This document shows positions 29,058-38,100 of a DNA stretch of 64,000 nt, piece after piece (positions within the stretch are counted from its first letter, which is position 1; every line of letters begins with the position of its first letter). The position numbers and the translations under genes are program-made. The DNA lies in assembly GCA_934630735.1 (NCBI GenBank), contig CAKTWK010000003.1, positions 33,874-97,873 on the forward strand. The letters are read 5' to 3'. This DNA is from an uncultured Collinsella sp. Its GTDB lineage: Bacteria > Actinomycetota > Coriobacteriia > Coriobacteriales > Coriobacteriaceae. Below the pieces are notes generated by a model. The model made no database searches, was not told the origin of the DNA, and saw only the letters and a program-made list of their open reading frames with translations.

Positions 29058-29306
29058 ATGCATGACGTCGGAATGAACATGAGCCAGCTTGCCATGAGCG
29101 TCAAGCAGGTCGACGACACCATTGAGCTCGCTCACGAGTGGAGCCATCAGCTGCTGCACGCGACCGAGAACTTTGACATGGAGCGCATTGGCGCCAAGCT
29201 CGAGGCCGCCATGTCTGCGCTGCACGAGGCGCACGATGCGCTCGAGGGCTACGAGGAGGCCATCGAGGCAGATCACAACTCCGTCGGCTCTGTGAAACTG
29301 GTGTAA
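29058..29306 (+). CDS. Small helical protein co-transcribed with nikR
   Basis: 82 residues, starting after AAAAGGAGA. Predicted almost entirely helical with heptad-like patterning (VKQVDDTIELAHEW, LEAAMSALHEAHDALEGYEEA), so probably a coiled-coil dimer. It is rich in His, Met and acidic residues (MHDVGMNMSQLAM, five His in total), which could coordinate metal, but that is inference. The nikR GTG starts one base after its stop, so the two are translationally coupled. No family recognised. Confidence 0.75.
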   Translation: MHDVGMNMSQLAMSVKQVDDTIELAHEWSHQLLHATENFDMERIGAKLEAAMSALHEAHDALEGYEEAIEADHNSVGSVKLV

Positions 29307-29307
29307 C

Positions 29308-29802
29308 GTGGCCGAGCACGAGCACGCGCACGACCACGGTGCGGACGACGATGCGAGCTGCCGCTGCAGCGGCCCCAGCTCCGAGCTGGTCCGCTTTTCG
29401 GTCACCGCGCCCGACGACCTACTGCGCCGCTTTGACGAGCAGATCGCGCGCCGCGGTGACGTGGCCAACCGATCCGAGGCCGTACGCGATCTGATTCGCG
29501 CCTCGATTGCCAAGGAGCAGATGCGCACGCCCGACGAGCAGGTCATCGGTTCGCTCACCATGATCTATGACCACCATACCGGCGATCTGACGCGCCGTCT
29601 GGACGAGGTGCAGCACGACTACACCGACGAGATCGTCTCGACCATGCACGTGCATCTGGACCACCACAACTGCCTGGAGATTCTGGCGCTCAAGGGTCGC
29701 GGCAAACGCGTCTACGAGCTGGCGGACCGGTTGCTGGGGCTGCGCGGCGTTAAGCACGGCGAGCTCACCTGCGCCGCCACCAAGCAGAGCCTAGGGCTGT
29801 AG
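29308..29802 (+). CDS. nikR: Nickel-responsive regulator NikR
   Basis: 164 residues from GTG. Ribbon-helix-helix DNA-binding domain (LVRFSVTAPDDLLRRFDEQIARRG, about 29-70) and an ACT-like nickel domain with the expected ligands: His in EVQHDYTD, His-Val-His in STMHVHLDHHNC, and that Cys. Nickel-bound NikR tetramers repress nickel uptake. The first 25 residues (AEHEHAHDHGADDDASCRCSG) form a His/Asp/Cys-rich extension not present in E. coli NikR and may buffer metal. It lies upstream of hypF-hypC-hypD-hypE, fitting nickel supply for hydrogenase. Confidence 0.93.
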   Translation: MAEHEHAHDHGADDDASCRCSGPSSELVRFSVTAPDDLLRRFDEQIARRGDVANRSEAVRDLIRASIAKEQMRTPDEQVIGSLTMIYDHHTGDLTRRLDEVQHDYTDEIVSTMHVHLDHHNCLEILALKGRGKRVYELADRLLGLRGVKHGELTCAATKQSLGL

Positions 29803-29825
29803 CGGGTCTTTGTGCGGCGTACCCG

Positions 29826-29896
29826 CCAAAAAGGGACAGGTTTGTTTTGGCAGGTTTAGAAGTTTTACCTACCAAAATAAACCTGTCCCTTTTTGG
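29826..29896. repeat. CCAAAAAGGGACAGGTTT inverted repeat, full copy
   Basis: 25-bp arms (CCAAAAAGGGACAGGTTT then GTTTTGG, and complement) with two mismatches around a 21-base spacer, between nikR and hypF. Half or altered copies occur at 44570-44594 and 48279-48314. Confidence 0.85.
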
Positions 29897-29920
29897 TCGG
29901 TTTAGATGAGGGAGAGTCGC

Positions 29921-32359
29921 ATGCGACATGTGTATATTCATGTGACGGGCATTGTGCAGGGCGTTGGCATGCGGCCATTTGTGTATCGCGAGGCTATGGC
30001 GCATGGCATTTGCGGCTGGGTGCTCAACGCGGGCGATGGCGTGCACATCGAGGCGCATGCTTCGGTCGAGGCACTCGACGGCTTTGTCGCCGCGCTGTCG
30101 GAGCACGCGCCGGCCGCGGCCCGCGTTGAGCATGTTGCCGTTGCAGACCTGGAGCCCGACGCTTGGGGTGCCGACGATGAGCAGGTCTTTCGTATCGTAG
30201 CGTCGCAAGATCAGACCGAGCACACGACGCTCATCTCTCCCGATATCGCCACCTGTAACGACTGCCTGCGCGAGCTGTTCGACCCCGCCGACCGACGCTA
30301 TCACTACCCCTTTATCAACTGCACCAACTGCGGTCCGCGCTTTACCATCATCCGGTCGCTGCCTTATGACCGAGCGGCCACGTCGATGGATTGCTTTCCT
30401 ATGTGCCCCGAGTGCGCTGCAGAGTATGGCGACCCGCTTGACCGGCGCTTTCATGCGCAGCCCGATGCCTGCTTTGACTGCGGGCCACATATTACCTGGC
30501 GCGAGGCGGCAGGCGACATGGAGCTCGAAGGCTCGGGGGCGACGCCAGCCGTCGGCAGCACGCGCGAAACCAGCGATGCCATTATCGACCGCTGTGTCGA
30601 GCTGCTGGCCAGCGGCGGTATTGTCGCCATCAAGGGCCTGGGCGGATTCCATCTGGCCTGCAACGCCGCCAATGAGCAGGCGGTGGTCGAGCTGCGCCGT
30701 CGCAAGCGCCGCAGCAACAAGCCGCTTGCCGTTATGGTGCGCAGCCTTGCCGATACTGAACGCCTGTGCCATGTCGATGATGCCGAGCGCGGCTTGCTAA
30801 CCGGTAGCATCCGCCCCATCGTGCTGTTGCGCCGGCATGCTGTTGGCGAGGGAGATTCCCCCGACGCCCTTACACTCGCGCCATCCGTCGCGCACGATCT
30901 ACCCGAGCTCGGCGTCATGCTCCCCTATACACCGCTTCAGCATCTGCTGCTTGCAGCTGCCGCGTCGCATGACATGCACGCGCTGGTTATGACCAGCGGA
31001 AACCTGAGCGAAGAGCCCATCGAGACCGACGATGCTGTTGCATGGGAGCGCCTCGTTGCCGCCGGCATTGCCGACGCGCTGCTCGGCAACGACCGTGCGA
31101 TCCTCTCGCGCTACGACGACTCCGTGGTGCGCCTGGTCGACGGCGCCGTTATGCCCGTGCGCCGCGCTCGCGGATATGCACCTCGGCCGTTGCCGCTGCC
31201 GGCACTCGACGGCACTGCACCCTGCGTGCTCGTCTGCGGCCCACAGCAAAAGGCCACGATTGCGCTCACGCGCGAAGGGACGAACGGCGAGGCAACCTGT
31301 TTTGTGTCGCAGCATATCGGCGATGTTGAAAACGGCGCGACCTTCGATGCCTGGAACGCCGCGCGCACGCGTCTAGAAAACCTCTTTGGCCTGACGCCTG
31401 CCGCCTTGGCATGCGACATGCATCCCAGCTATCTGTCGAGCCAGTGGGCGCGCGAACAGGCACGGGAGCACAATCTGCCGCTTATCGAAGTCCAACATCA
31501 TCATGCGCACATCGCGAGCGTAATGGCCGAGGCCATCGCCGCGGGGCAGCTTGCAACCGACGCGCGCGTCCTCGGCATCGCCTTTGACGGCACCGGCGCC
31601 GGCACCGATGGGACCATTTGGGGCGGTGAGTTTCTTATCGCCGGCCTTGGCGGCTTTGAGCGCGCCGCGCATTTGCGCACCTGGGCGCTCCCCGGCGGGG
31701 CGGCCTCCGTGCGCGACGCCCGCCGCAACGCCTTTGCCCTGCTCAGTGAGCTCGGCCTGCTCGAGCACCCGGGTGCCGCTCGGCTTTTGGACAGCCTCGA
31801 CGAGCAAACGCGCAGCGTGACAGCCACCATGATCGAGCGCGGCATCAACAGCCCGCGCACCAGCAGCATGGGGCGTCTCTTTGATGCCGCAGCAGCGATT
31901 CTGGGCATCTGCGACAAGGCAACCTACGAGGGCGAACCCGCCATAGAACTCGAAGCCGCCGCCTGGCGCGCGCTTGACGGTAAGCCCGTTCGTCTCGACG
32001 GCAATCATACAAGCGTATTCACGTCTGCCGACGACTCCCCCATCTTGGACCCCCGACCGCTCATCGAAGCTCTTCTGAATGGAATCGAGGCAGGCGCGCC
32101 GGCCGACCGGCTCGCCCTCGGGTTTCACATCGCCATTACGCACGCTACGACCCACATCGCACGCGAGATCTGTGATCACGAAGGCCTCGATACCGTCGCG
32201 CTCTCGGGCGGTGTGTTCATGAACCGGCTTTTGCTTCAGCTCCTTACCCACGAACTCAAAGACGCCGGTCTTGCCGTCTTGATCCCCCACGCCGTGCCCG
32301 TTAACGACGGCTGCATCGCCTACGGTCAGGCCGCCATCGCTCGCGCTCGCCTCGCGTAG
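29921..32359 (+). CDS. hypF: Carbamoyltransferase HypF
   Basis: 812 residues. Uses carbamoyl phosphate and ATP to make the thiocarbamate on HypE that becomes the cyanide ligands of the [NiFe] active site. Domains in order: acylphosphatase-like (1-90, HVTGIVQGVGMRPFVYR); two zinc fingers of CxxC-x18-CxxC type (CNDC/CTNC and CPEC/CFDC, about 110-185); YrdC-like (about 195-385, KGLGGFHLACNA, KPLAVMVR); and Kae1-like (about 400-812, metal-binding HHHAH). The ATG at 29921 has GGGAGAG upstream; the ATG five codons earlier overlaps that site. Followed by hypC, hypD and hypE. Confidence 0.96.
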   Translation: MRHVYIHVTGIVQGVGMRPFVYREAMAHGICGWVLNAGDGVHIEAHASVEALDGFVAALSEHAPAAARVEHVAVADLEPDAWGADDEQVFRIVASQDQTEHTTLISPDIATCNDCLRELFDPADRRYHYPFINCTNCGPRFTIIRSLPYDRAATSMDCFPMCPECAAEYGDPLDRRFHAQPDACFDCGPHITWREAAGDMELEGSGATPAVGSTRETSDAIIDRCVELLASGGIVAIKGLGGFHLACNAANEQAVVELRRRKRRSNKPLAVMVRSLADTERLCHVDDAERGLLTGSIRPIVLLRRHAVGEGDSPDALTLAPSVAHDLPELGVMLPYTPLQHLLLAAAASHDMHALVMTSGNLSEEPIETDDAVAWERLVAAGIADALLGNDRAILSRYDDSVVRLVDGAVMPVRRARGYAPRPLPLPALDGTAPCVLVCGPQQKATIALTREGTNGEATCFVSQHIGDVENGATFDAWNAARTRLENLFGLTPAALACDMHPSYLSSQWAREQAREHNLPLIEVQHHHAHIASVMAEAIAAGQLATDARVLGIAFDGTGAGTDGTIWGGEFLIAGLGGFERAAHLRTWALPGGAASVRDARRNAFALLSELGLLEHPGAARLLDSLDEQTRSVTATMIERGINSPRTSSMGRLFDAAAAILGICDKATYEGEPAIELEAAAWRALDGKPVRLDGNHTSVFTSADDSPILDPRPLIEALLNGIEAGAPADRLALGFHIAITHATTHIAREICDHEGLDTVALSGGVFMNRLLLQLLTHELKDAGLAVLIPHAVPVNDGCIAYGQAAIARARLA

Positions 32360-32505
32360 ACAGCATTGCGATAGGCTGTTTTGCCAGCCTGCGCGCCGCC
32401 GTCTCACAGGTGTAACGCGTTTGCTCGTGACTCCCGCGAGCGCTACCATCATCTGATGGGTAATTAGGCGCCTATCCAGCGCAAAACGTATAAAAGGGGA
32501 ACATT

Positions 32506-32766
32506 ATGTGCCTTGCCGTTCCCGGTAAAGTGGTCAAACGCGACGACGACCTTAAGGCGACCGTCGACATGATGGGCATCGAGCGCCCCGTTTCGCTGCG
32601 CCTCGTGCCGACGGCACAGGTAGGCGACTATATTCTCGTGCACGCCGGCTTTGGCATTCAGATTGTCGACGAGCAGGAGGCCCAAGAGACACTCGAGCTC
32701 GTCAATACCATGACCGAGCTGGCCGAAGAGGACCAGCTCGCCACCAACCCGGCCGAGGCATACTAG
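32506..32766 (+). CDS. hypC: Hydrogenase maturation chaperone HypC
   Basis: 86 residues with the defining N-terminus MCLAVPGKV, where Cys2 (after Met removal) binds iron with HypD. A small OB-fold, carrying the Fe(CN)2CO unit to the hydrogenase large subunit. The start follows AAAGGGG. The last base of its stop codon is the first base of the hypD GTG, so they are coupled. Confidence 0.97.
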   Translation: MCLAVPGKVVKRDDDLKATVDMMGIERPVSLRLVPTAQVGDYILVHAGFGIQIVDEQEAQETLELVNTMTELAEEDQLATNPAEAY

Positions 32767-33878
32767 TGGCGGCGGCACAGCCGGTTCGCTCCGGTATCGA
32801 CTTTTCGGCATTTCGCGACCCCAAGCTGGCTCGTGAGCTCATCGATCGTATTCACGAGCTTGTCGGCAACCGCAGCATCAACCTTATGGAAGTCTGCGGT
32901 ACGCATACCGTGAGCATTGGCCGCTATGGCTTTCGCTCCATTATGCCGACGGGACTCAAACTGCTAAGCGGCCCGGGATGCCCCGTTTGCGTCACCGCCA
33001 ACCGCGACATCGATCACGCAATCGCGCTTTCCAACATGGACGGCGCCATCATCACCACCTTTGGCGACATGATGCGCGTGCCCGGATCGTCCACCTCGCT
33101 TGCCGCGCAAAAGGCGGCGGGGCGCGACATCCGCATCGTCTACTCTCCGCTCGACGCACTCGACATTGCCAAGCAAAATCCCGAACGCCCGGTCATCTTT
33201 ATGGGCGTCGGCTTTGAGACCACAACGCCCACCATTGCCGCCGCTATCCTGGAGGCCGACGCGCGCGGGCTCCAGAACTTCTCGGTCTACTGTGCTCACA
33301 AGACCACGCCGCCGGCTCTGCGTGCGATCTCCAACGACCCCGAGACGACCATCGACGGCTTTATCCTGCCTGGTCACGTCGCTACCATCACGGGCCTGGC
33401 ACCCTTTAGGTTTTTGGTCGATGAGTTCGAGACCCCCGGCGTGGTCACGGGATTTGAGCCGGTCGATATCTTGCAGGGCATCAGCATGCTGGTCCAGATG
33501 GTTGTCGAGCACAGGCCCGCAATCGACAACGCCTACCGCCGTGGCGTCAACGCTGACGGCAACCCCGTGGCACGCCAGCTGGTCGAGCAGGTGTTTGAGC
33601 CGTGCGACACCACGTGGCGCGGGCTGGGACCGATTGCCAACTCGGGTCTTTCCATCCGACCCGAATTCGCGCGCTTTGATGCCGGCGCCCGCTTTGACGT
33701 GCCCATTGAGGCGACGGTCGAGCCGCGCGGGTGCCGCTGCGGCGACGTGCTGCGCGGTGCCATCACGCCGAGCGACTGCCCATTGTTTGGCCGCACCTGC
33801 ACGCCCGAGCACCCCGTCGGCCCGTGCATGGTGAGCTCCGAAGGCAGCTGCGCGGCGTACTACCGCTACCGCGACTAA
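32766..33878 (+). CDS. hypD: Fe-(CN)2CO assembly scaffold HypD
   Basis: 370 residues from GTG overlapping the hypC stop. Signatures: MEVCGTHT, GPGCPVC (active-site cysteines), GVGFETTTP, PGHV, and the C-terminal [4Fe-4S] ligands in RGCRCGDVLRG, DCPLFGRTC and GPCMVSSEGSC. Accepts cyanide groups from HypE together with HypC. Confidence 0.97.
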   Translation: MAAAQPVRSGIDFSAFRDPKLARELIDRIHELVGNRSINLMEVCGTHTVSIGRYGFRSIMPTGLKLLSGPGCPVCVTANRDIDHAIALSNMDGAIITTFGDMMRVPGSSTSLAAQKAAGRDIRIVYSPLDALDIAKQNPERPVIFMGVGFETTTPTIAAAILEADARGLQNFSVYCAHKTTPPALRAISNDPETTIDGFILPGHVATITGLAPFRFLVDEFETPGVVTGFEPVDILQGISMLVQMVVEHRPAIDNAYRRGVNADGNPVARQLVEQVFEPCDTTWRGLGPIANSGLSIRPEFARFDAGARFDVPIEATVEPRGCRCGDVLRGAITPSDCPLFGRTCTPEHPVGPCMVSSEGSCAAYYRYRD

Positions 33879-33926
33879 CCCGGACGCGCCCGCATGCTGA
33901 CACCACCCACGATTGGAGTTTTCGAT

Positions 33927-34961
33927 ATGTCCCGTACTGCCACCGATAGCACTGTCCTGCTGGGCCACGGCTCCGGCGGCCAGATGATGAAGCGCATTAT
34001 CGATGAGGTCTTTCTGGATGCCTTTGGGTCGCCCGAGCTGCTTGCGGGCAACGATGCTGGTGTCGCCGCGCTGCCCGCAAGCGAGCGAATCGCCATGTCG
34101 ACCGACAGCTTTGTGGTAACGCCGCAGTTCTTCCCCGGCGGCAATATCGGCCGCCTCGCCGTATGCGGAACCGTCAACGACGTCGCGACCTCGGGCGCTA
34201 ACGTGCGCTACCTCTCATGCGGCTTTATCCTCGAAGAAGGCTATCCCATGGACAAGCTGCGCCAGATCGTGCAGACCATGGCCGAAACGGCGCGCGAGGC
34301 GGGCGTGAAGATTATCACCGGCGACACCAAGGTGGTCGAGCGTGGCGGTGCCGACGGCGTCTACATCAATACCGCCGGCGTGGGCGAGGTGCCCGCGGGC
34401 GTGGCGCTCAGCGGCGCCAACTGCCGCCCCAGCGACGTCATCCTGGTCTCAGGCACGCTAGGCGACCACGGCATCGCCATCATGAGCCAGCGCGAGGGCT
34501 TGGCGTTTTCGAGCGCGATTGAAAGCGACGCCGCACCGCTCAACCACCTGATTGCCGATGTGCTTGCCGCAGCACCCGACACACGCTGCTTCCGCGACCC
34601 CACGCGCGGTGGCCTGGCCTCGACGCTTAACGAGTTTGCCCAGGCCAGCGATGTTGCCATGGAAGTTGACGAGGATGCCGTGCCCGTGCGCCCCGACGTG
34701 CAGGCCGCCTGCGAGATGCTCGGCTACGATGTGCTGCAGGTGGCAAACGAGGGCAAGATGGTCGCCGTGGTGCCTGCTGAGCAGGCCGATGCCGCGCTGG
34801 CCGCCATGCGCGCCGCCCGCTACGGCGAAAACGCCGCCATTATCGGTCGCGTGCTGCCGCTTGCCGAGGACGCCCGCCCCGCTGTGCGCGTGCGCACCGG
34901 CTGGGGATCGACCCGCATCCTCGACATGCTCGTGGGAGAGCAGCTGCCTAGGATTTGCTAG
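33927..34961 (+). CDS. hypE: Hydrogenase maturation protein HypE
   Basis: 344 residues from the ATG after TTGGAG; the 33894 start lacks a site. PurM/AIR-synthase-like ATPase that dehydrates the C-terminal Cys thiocarbamate to thiocyanate. N-terminal GHGSGGQMM, NDAGVAAL and FRDPTRGGLA motifs, and the required C-terminus PRIC. Last gene of the hyp cluster; hypA, hypB and hydrogenase structural genes are not in this window. Confidence 0.97.
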   Translation: MSRTATDSTVLLGHGSGGQMMKRIIDEVFLDAFGSPELLAGNDAGVAALPASERIAMSTDSFVVTPQFFPGGNIGRLAVCGTVNDVATSGANVRYLSCGFILEEGYPMDKLRQIVQTMAETAREAGVKIITGDTKVVERGGADGVYINTAGVGEVPAGVALSGANCRPSDVILVSGTLGDHGIAIMSQREGLAFSSAIESDAAPLNHLIADVLAAAPDTRCFRDPTRGGLASTLNEFAQASDVAMEVDEDAVPVRPDVQAACEMLGYDVLQVANEGKMVAVVPAEQADAALAAMRAARYGENAAIIGRVLPLAEDARPAVRVRTGWGSTRILDMLVGEQLPRIC

Positions 34962-35050
34962 CGGCTGCTCTGCAAGCTGCCCAGCATCCGGCTACAATCG
35001 GCCCGCCCATTTTCACTGGGACGTTGCCCCACTCAAACTGTGGGGAGATG

Positions 35051-35093
35051 GAAGGGCCCTCCTGCCGAGCTAATCGGCAGGAGGGCCCTTCGC
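35051..35093. terminator. Strong hairpin between hypE and the next gene
   Basis: An 18-bp perfect stem (GAAGGGCCCTCCTGCCGA and complement, 5-base loop). The T-runs are short (CGCTTTG on the plus strand). It separates the convergent hypE and toroid surface-protein genes. Confidence 0.7.
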
Positions 35094-35142
35094 TTTGCAA
35101 GACCATACTCCTTGCAGTATTTACCTGGTAGGCAGAGGCTCG

Positions 35143-38100
35143 CTACGCCGCGCGGCGTTTGGTGTAGACAAACCAGCCGCCGACGGCCCCGATACCGACG
35201 ATGCCCACGGCAACGCCAGCGATAGCAAAGCCGTTTGAACCCGCGTCCGCAGCCTTGTTGGCGGCGCCGGCGCTCAACACGGCGGTCTTGCCGGACGTGC
35301 CCGACTTTTTGGCGCTCTTGTCTGTCTTACCGGCGACGGAAGACTCCGTCGAATCCTTCTTGCCGGATTCAGTCTCGACCTTGGAATCACCAGCTGCCTT
35401 GGCGCCCTCGCTCGAGGAAGCACCGGCCATCTTGGCGGCCACAGGAGCCATTACGCCCGCAAAACCGGCGGTCCCGTTGCCGGCACCGCCGTCCGACCCG
35501 GCACCCGGCGTCAGGACGCCCGGCGCCACCGTGGGCTTCTGCGGGTCCTTGCTGCTCGAGCCCTTGCCCGCCGTCACGGCCGTCTTCCAGGCAATCGTCT
35601 CTCCCGAGGAGACACGATACGTCGTGAGCGCGCGGAGCGCCTGCTCGGTCGCCATGGCGTTGGCCGCGCCGCCCTTGCTGTGCGCATAGCCGTTGCCGCC
35701 GTCCACGCGGTACAGGTCCAGCGCGCAGACCACGTTGGTCACGGCATTTGCAAACCCGTTAACGGGGTTGGCCGGGTCACGGTCGAGCGAAAGCAGCGCG
35801 AGGATCACCTGGGCATTGGCCTCGGCAGAACCGAAATCACAGGTACCCGCGCTCATCTTGCCCTTGAGGTAGGAGAGGCCGTTCTCGATGGCAGCATCGA
35901 CCTTGGTGTCGCCCTCATAGGGCGCCACGGCCTGGATCGCCATGGCCGTCAGGTCCACGTCGCCCAGACGCGTACCCTCCACGGCGTCGTCGCTGCCGAG
36001 AAGCTCGCAGACAGCGTCCGCGAGACTCGCGCGCGTCCAGGCAGAACCGGCGGGTACATCCGATCCGCTCGCATTAAGCGCCATCAGCGCAAAGATCTTC
36101 TCGTTGGCGCGCGTCATATCGGTGCGGCTGCAGATGAGCTCGACCAGGTTGACGCCGTCATAGTCGGTGATGTCCTCGCCGATGGCGGAGAGGGCCAGCG
36201 CCACACGCTCGGTCTCAGTCAGAGCGCAGGTCGCACTCCCCCACTCGGCCTTGTGCTCGGCCAGCGAGGCGCGGTAGTTGTCGAGCAGCTTGGAATCGAT
36301 CTTGCGGCCCGCCTTGGCAAAGTCGTAGATCTCCCACTCGTCGCCGTACTGGAAGGCGTCGGAGCTGCGGCGCACGTCGATGAACGCAGCGGCAGCATCG
36401 ATGCCCGCCGAGGCGGACTCACTCGTGGCGGGGCTCGCGGCCACACCGGCCACGGTGATGGTAAGCGTCACGGGCTCGGCACCGGCGGTCGTGTCCACCG
36501 GCGTACCCGTCGCGACCACCGTGCCGGCCGAAAGCGCAGTCACCGTATAGTCACTCGAGGCCACGTACAGGCCGTCATCGGGAGCGCCGTCGACGTGCTT
36601 CCAGGCGCCCTTCTCGATGCGGTCGATGCCCACGATACCCGAGGCGTCCTTGCCGTCGAGTGTCTTGAACGTCCAGGTGAGGCCGGGCTCGGTCACGCTC
36701 CAGCCGTCCGCGTCGTTTTTACCGGTAAAGGTCAGGTCGAGCTTTTGCGCCGAGCCGGCCTTGAGGTAGAGGCTGTCCGTGCCGGCCGTCACGCTCGCAA
36801 GCGGATTTTGGTAAGCATAAGTCACGTCGCACGACGCGCTGATGACCTTGCCATCGGCGTCCGTGTCGGGCAGCGTCGCGGTAAACGTGGTGGTGCCAGC
36901 CTTGTACGCCGTGTAGCCGATCTCGCCCGCGGTGGCGTAGGCCGCCACGGCAGGATCGCTGCTCGTCACGGTAAAGTTATCGCGGTTGGTGGCGTTGTCG
37001 GGCGCCACCACCGGGCGTGCGTGATCGGTCAAAAACGCGCCGCGCTCGGAGAGCGGGTTGCGGCCCTGCAGGTAGACGGTGGCGCCGTCCTCGTTATAGC
37101 CCATCGAGATGGACGTGGCGGCCACGGCTTCTGACGTCAGCGTCACGCTCTTGGAGCCAGCGCCCGCAGATGCGACGTCGCGCGGGGTAACGGTGATCGT
37201 GGCACTGCCGGCATGCTTGAAGTAAAAGCAGGCCGAGTAGTCGTTGCTGTAGATGGTCGTAGAATCGCTCGAAGCAAAGTGGAAGCGGCTGAACGAAACG
37301 GGCACGTACTTGTCCTTATCGGCGTCGACGTAATGCACGCGCACCTCGAGGTTGCGCACCTCGGAGCCCTGGACGGTAGCCGCGCCATCGGTCACGTCGC
37401 TCACGGTGCCGTCGGAGGCACGATACCACAGCTCAAAGTCATCGAACTGTTTGGCCTTGGCCTTGATCTTGATGGTGGCCACGGTCTGCTCGGAACCATT
37501 GGCCTTATGCTCGGTGGCGGTCACCGTGCCGATGGCGTTGTCGTAGATGTAGAGCTCGCCCGTGGACTCGTTGATACCGATGTTGCCGCGGTTGGCGTCA
37601 TCGGTGCCCCAGGTGATGGTGCTCGTGGCCGGGACGCCCTTAAGTGCAAAGACGCCAAGTTTGCGGTAGGCGTTCACAGCGTCGGGCGAAACCTCGAGCA
37701 TATGGTCGGCAACTGTCTGGCTGGTGCCGTCGTTGGCCGTGAAGCTCACGGTGTAGGCGTCGTCGGGCGTGGTGTCCTCGGGTGCCTGGTAGCTGTTGCC
37801 CGAGCCAAAGACCGGCGTGCCATTTTTATCGATACCCCAGCTGCTGCCGTTGGCGCCGCAGTTGGCGTTGATGAGATCGGCGAAGGCATCGGTGGCCATG
37901 TCGGCGGGGTCGACGGCATAGGAGTTGACGAGCGCCGAGGCGGGAGCGTCCATCTTGTTGGTGAGGAATGCGCCCCAGTAGGTGTTGACGAGCTGGCCCG
38001 CGCTATAGGTCGCGAACAGCGCGCCCGCTGTGCCCTCGGAGGTCGACACGCAGTTGGACACGATGCCGCCGTCGAGCGTACGCGCAAAGCCCGCGACGCC

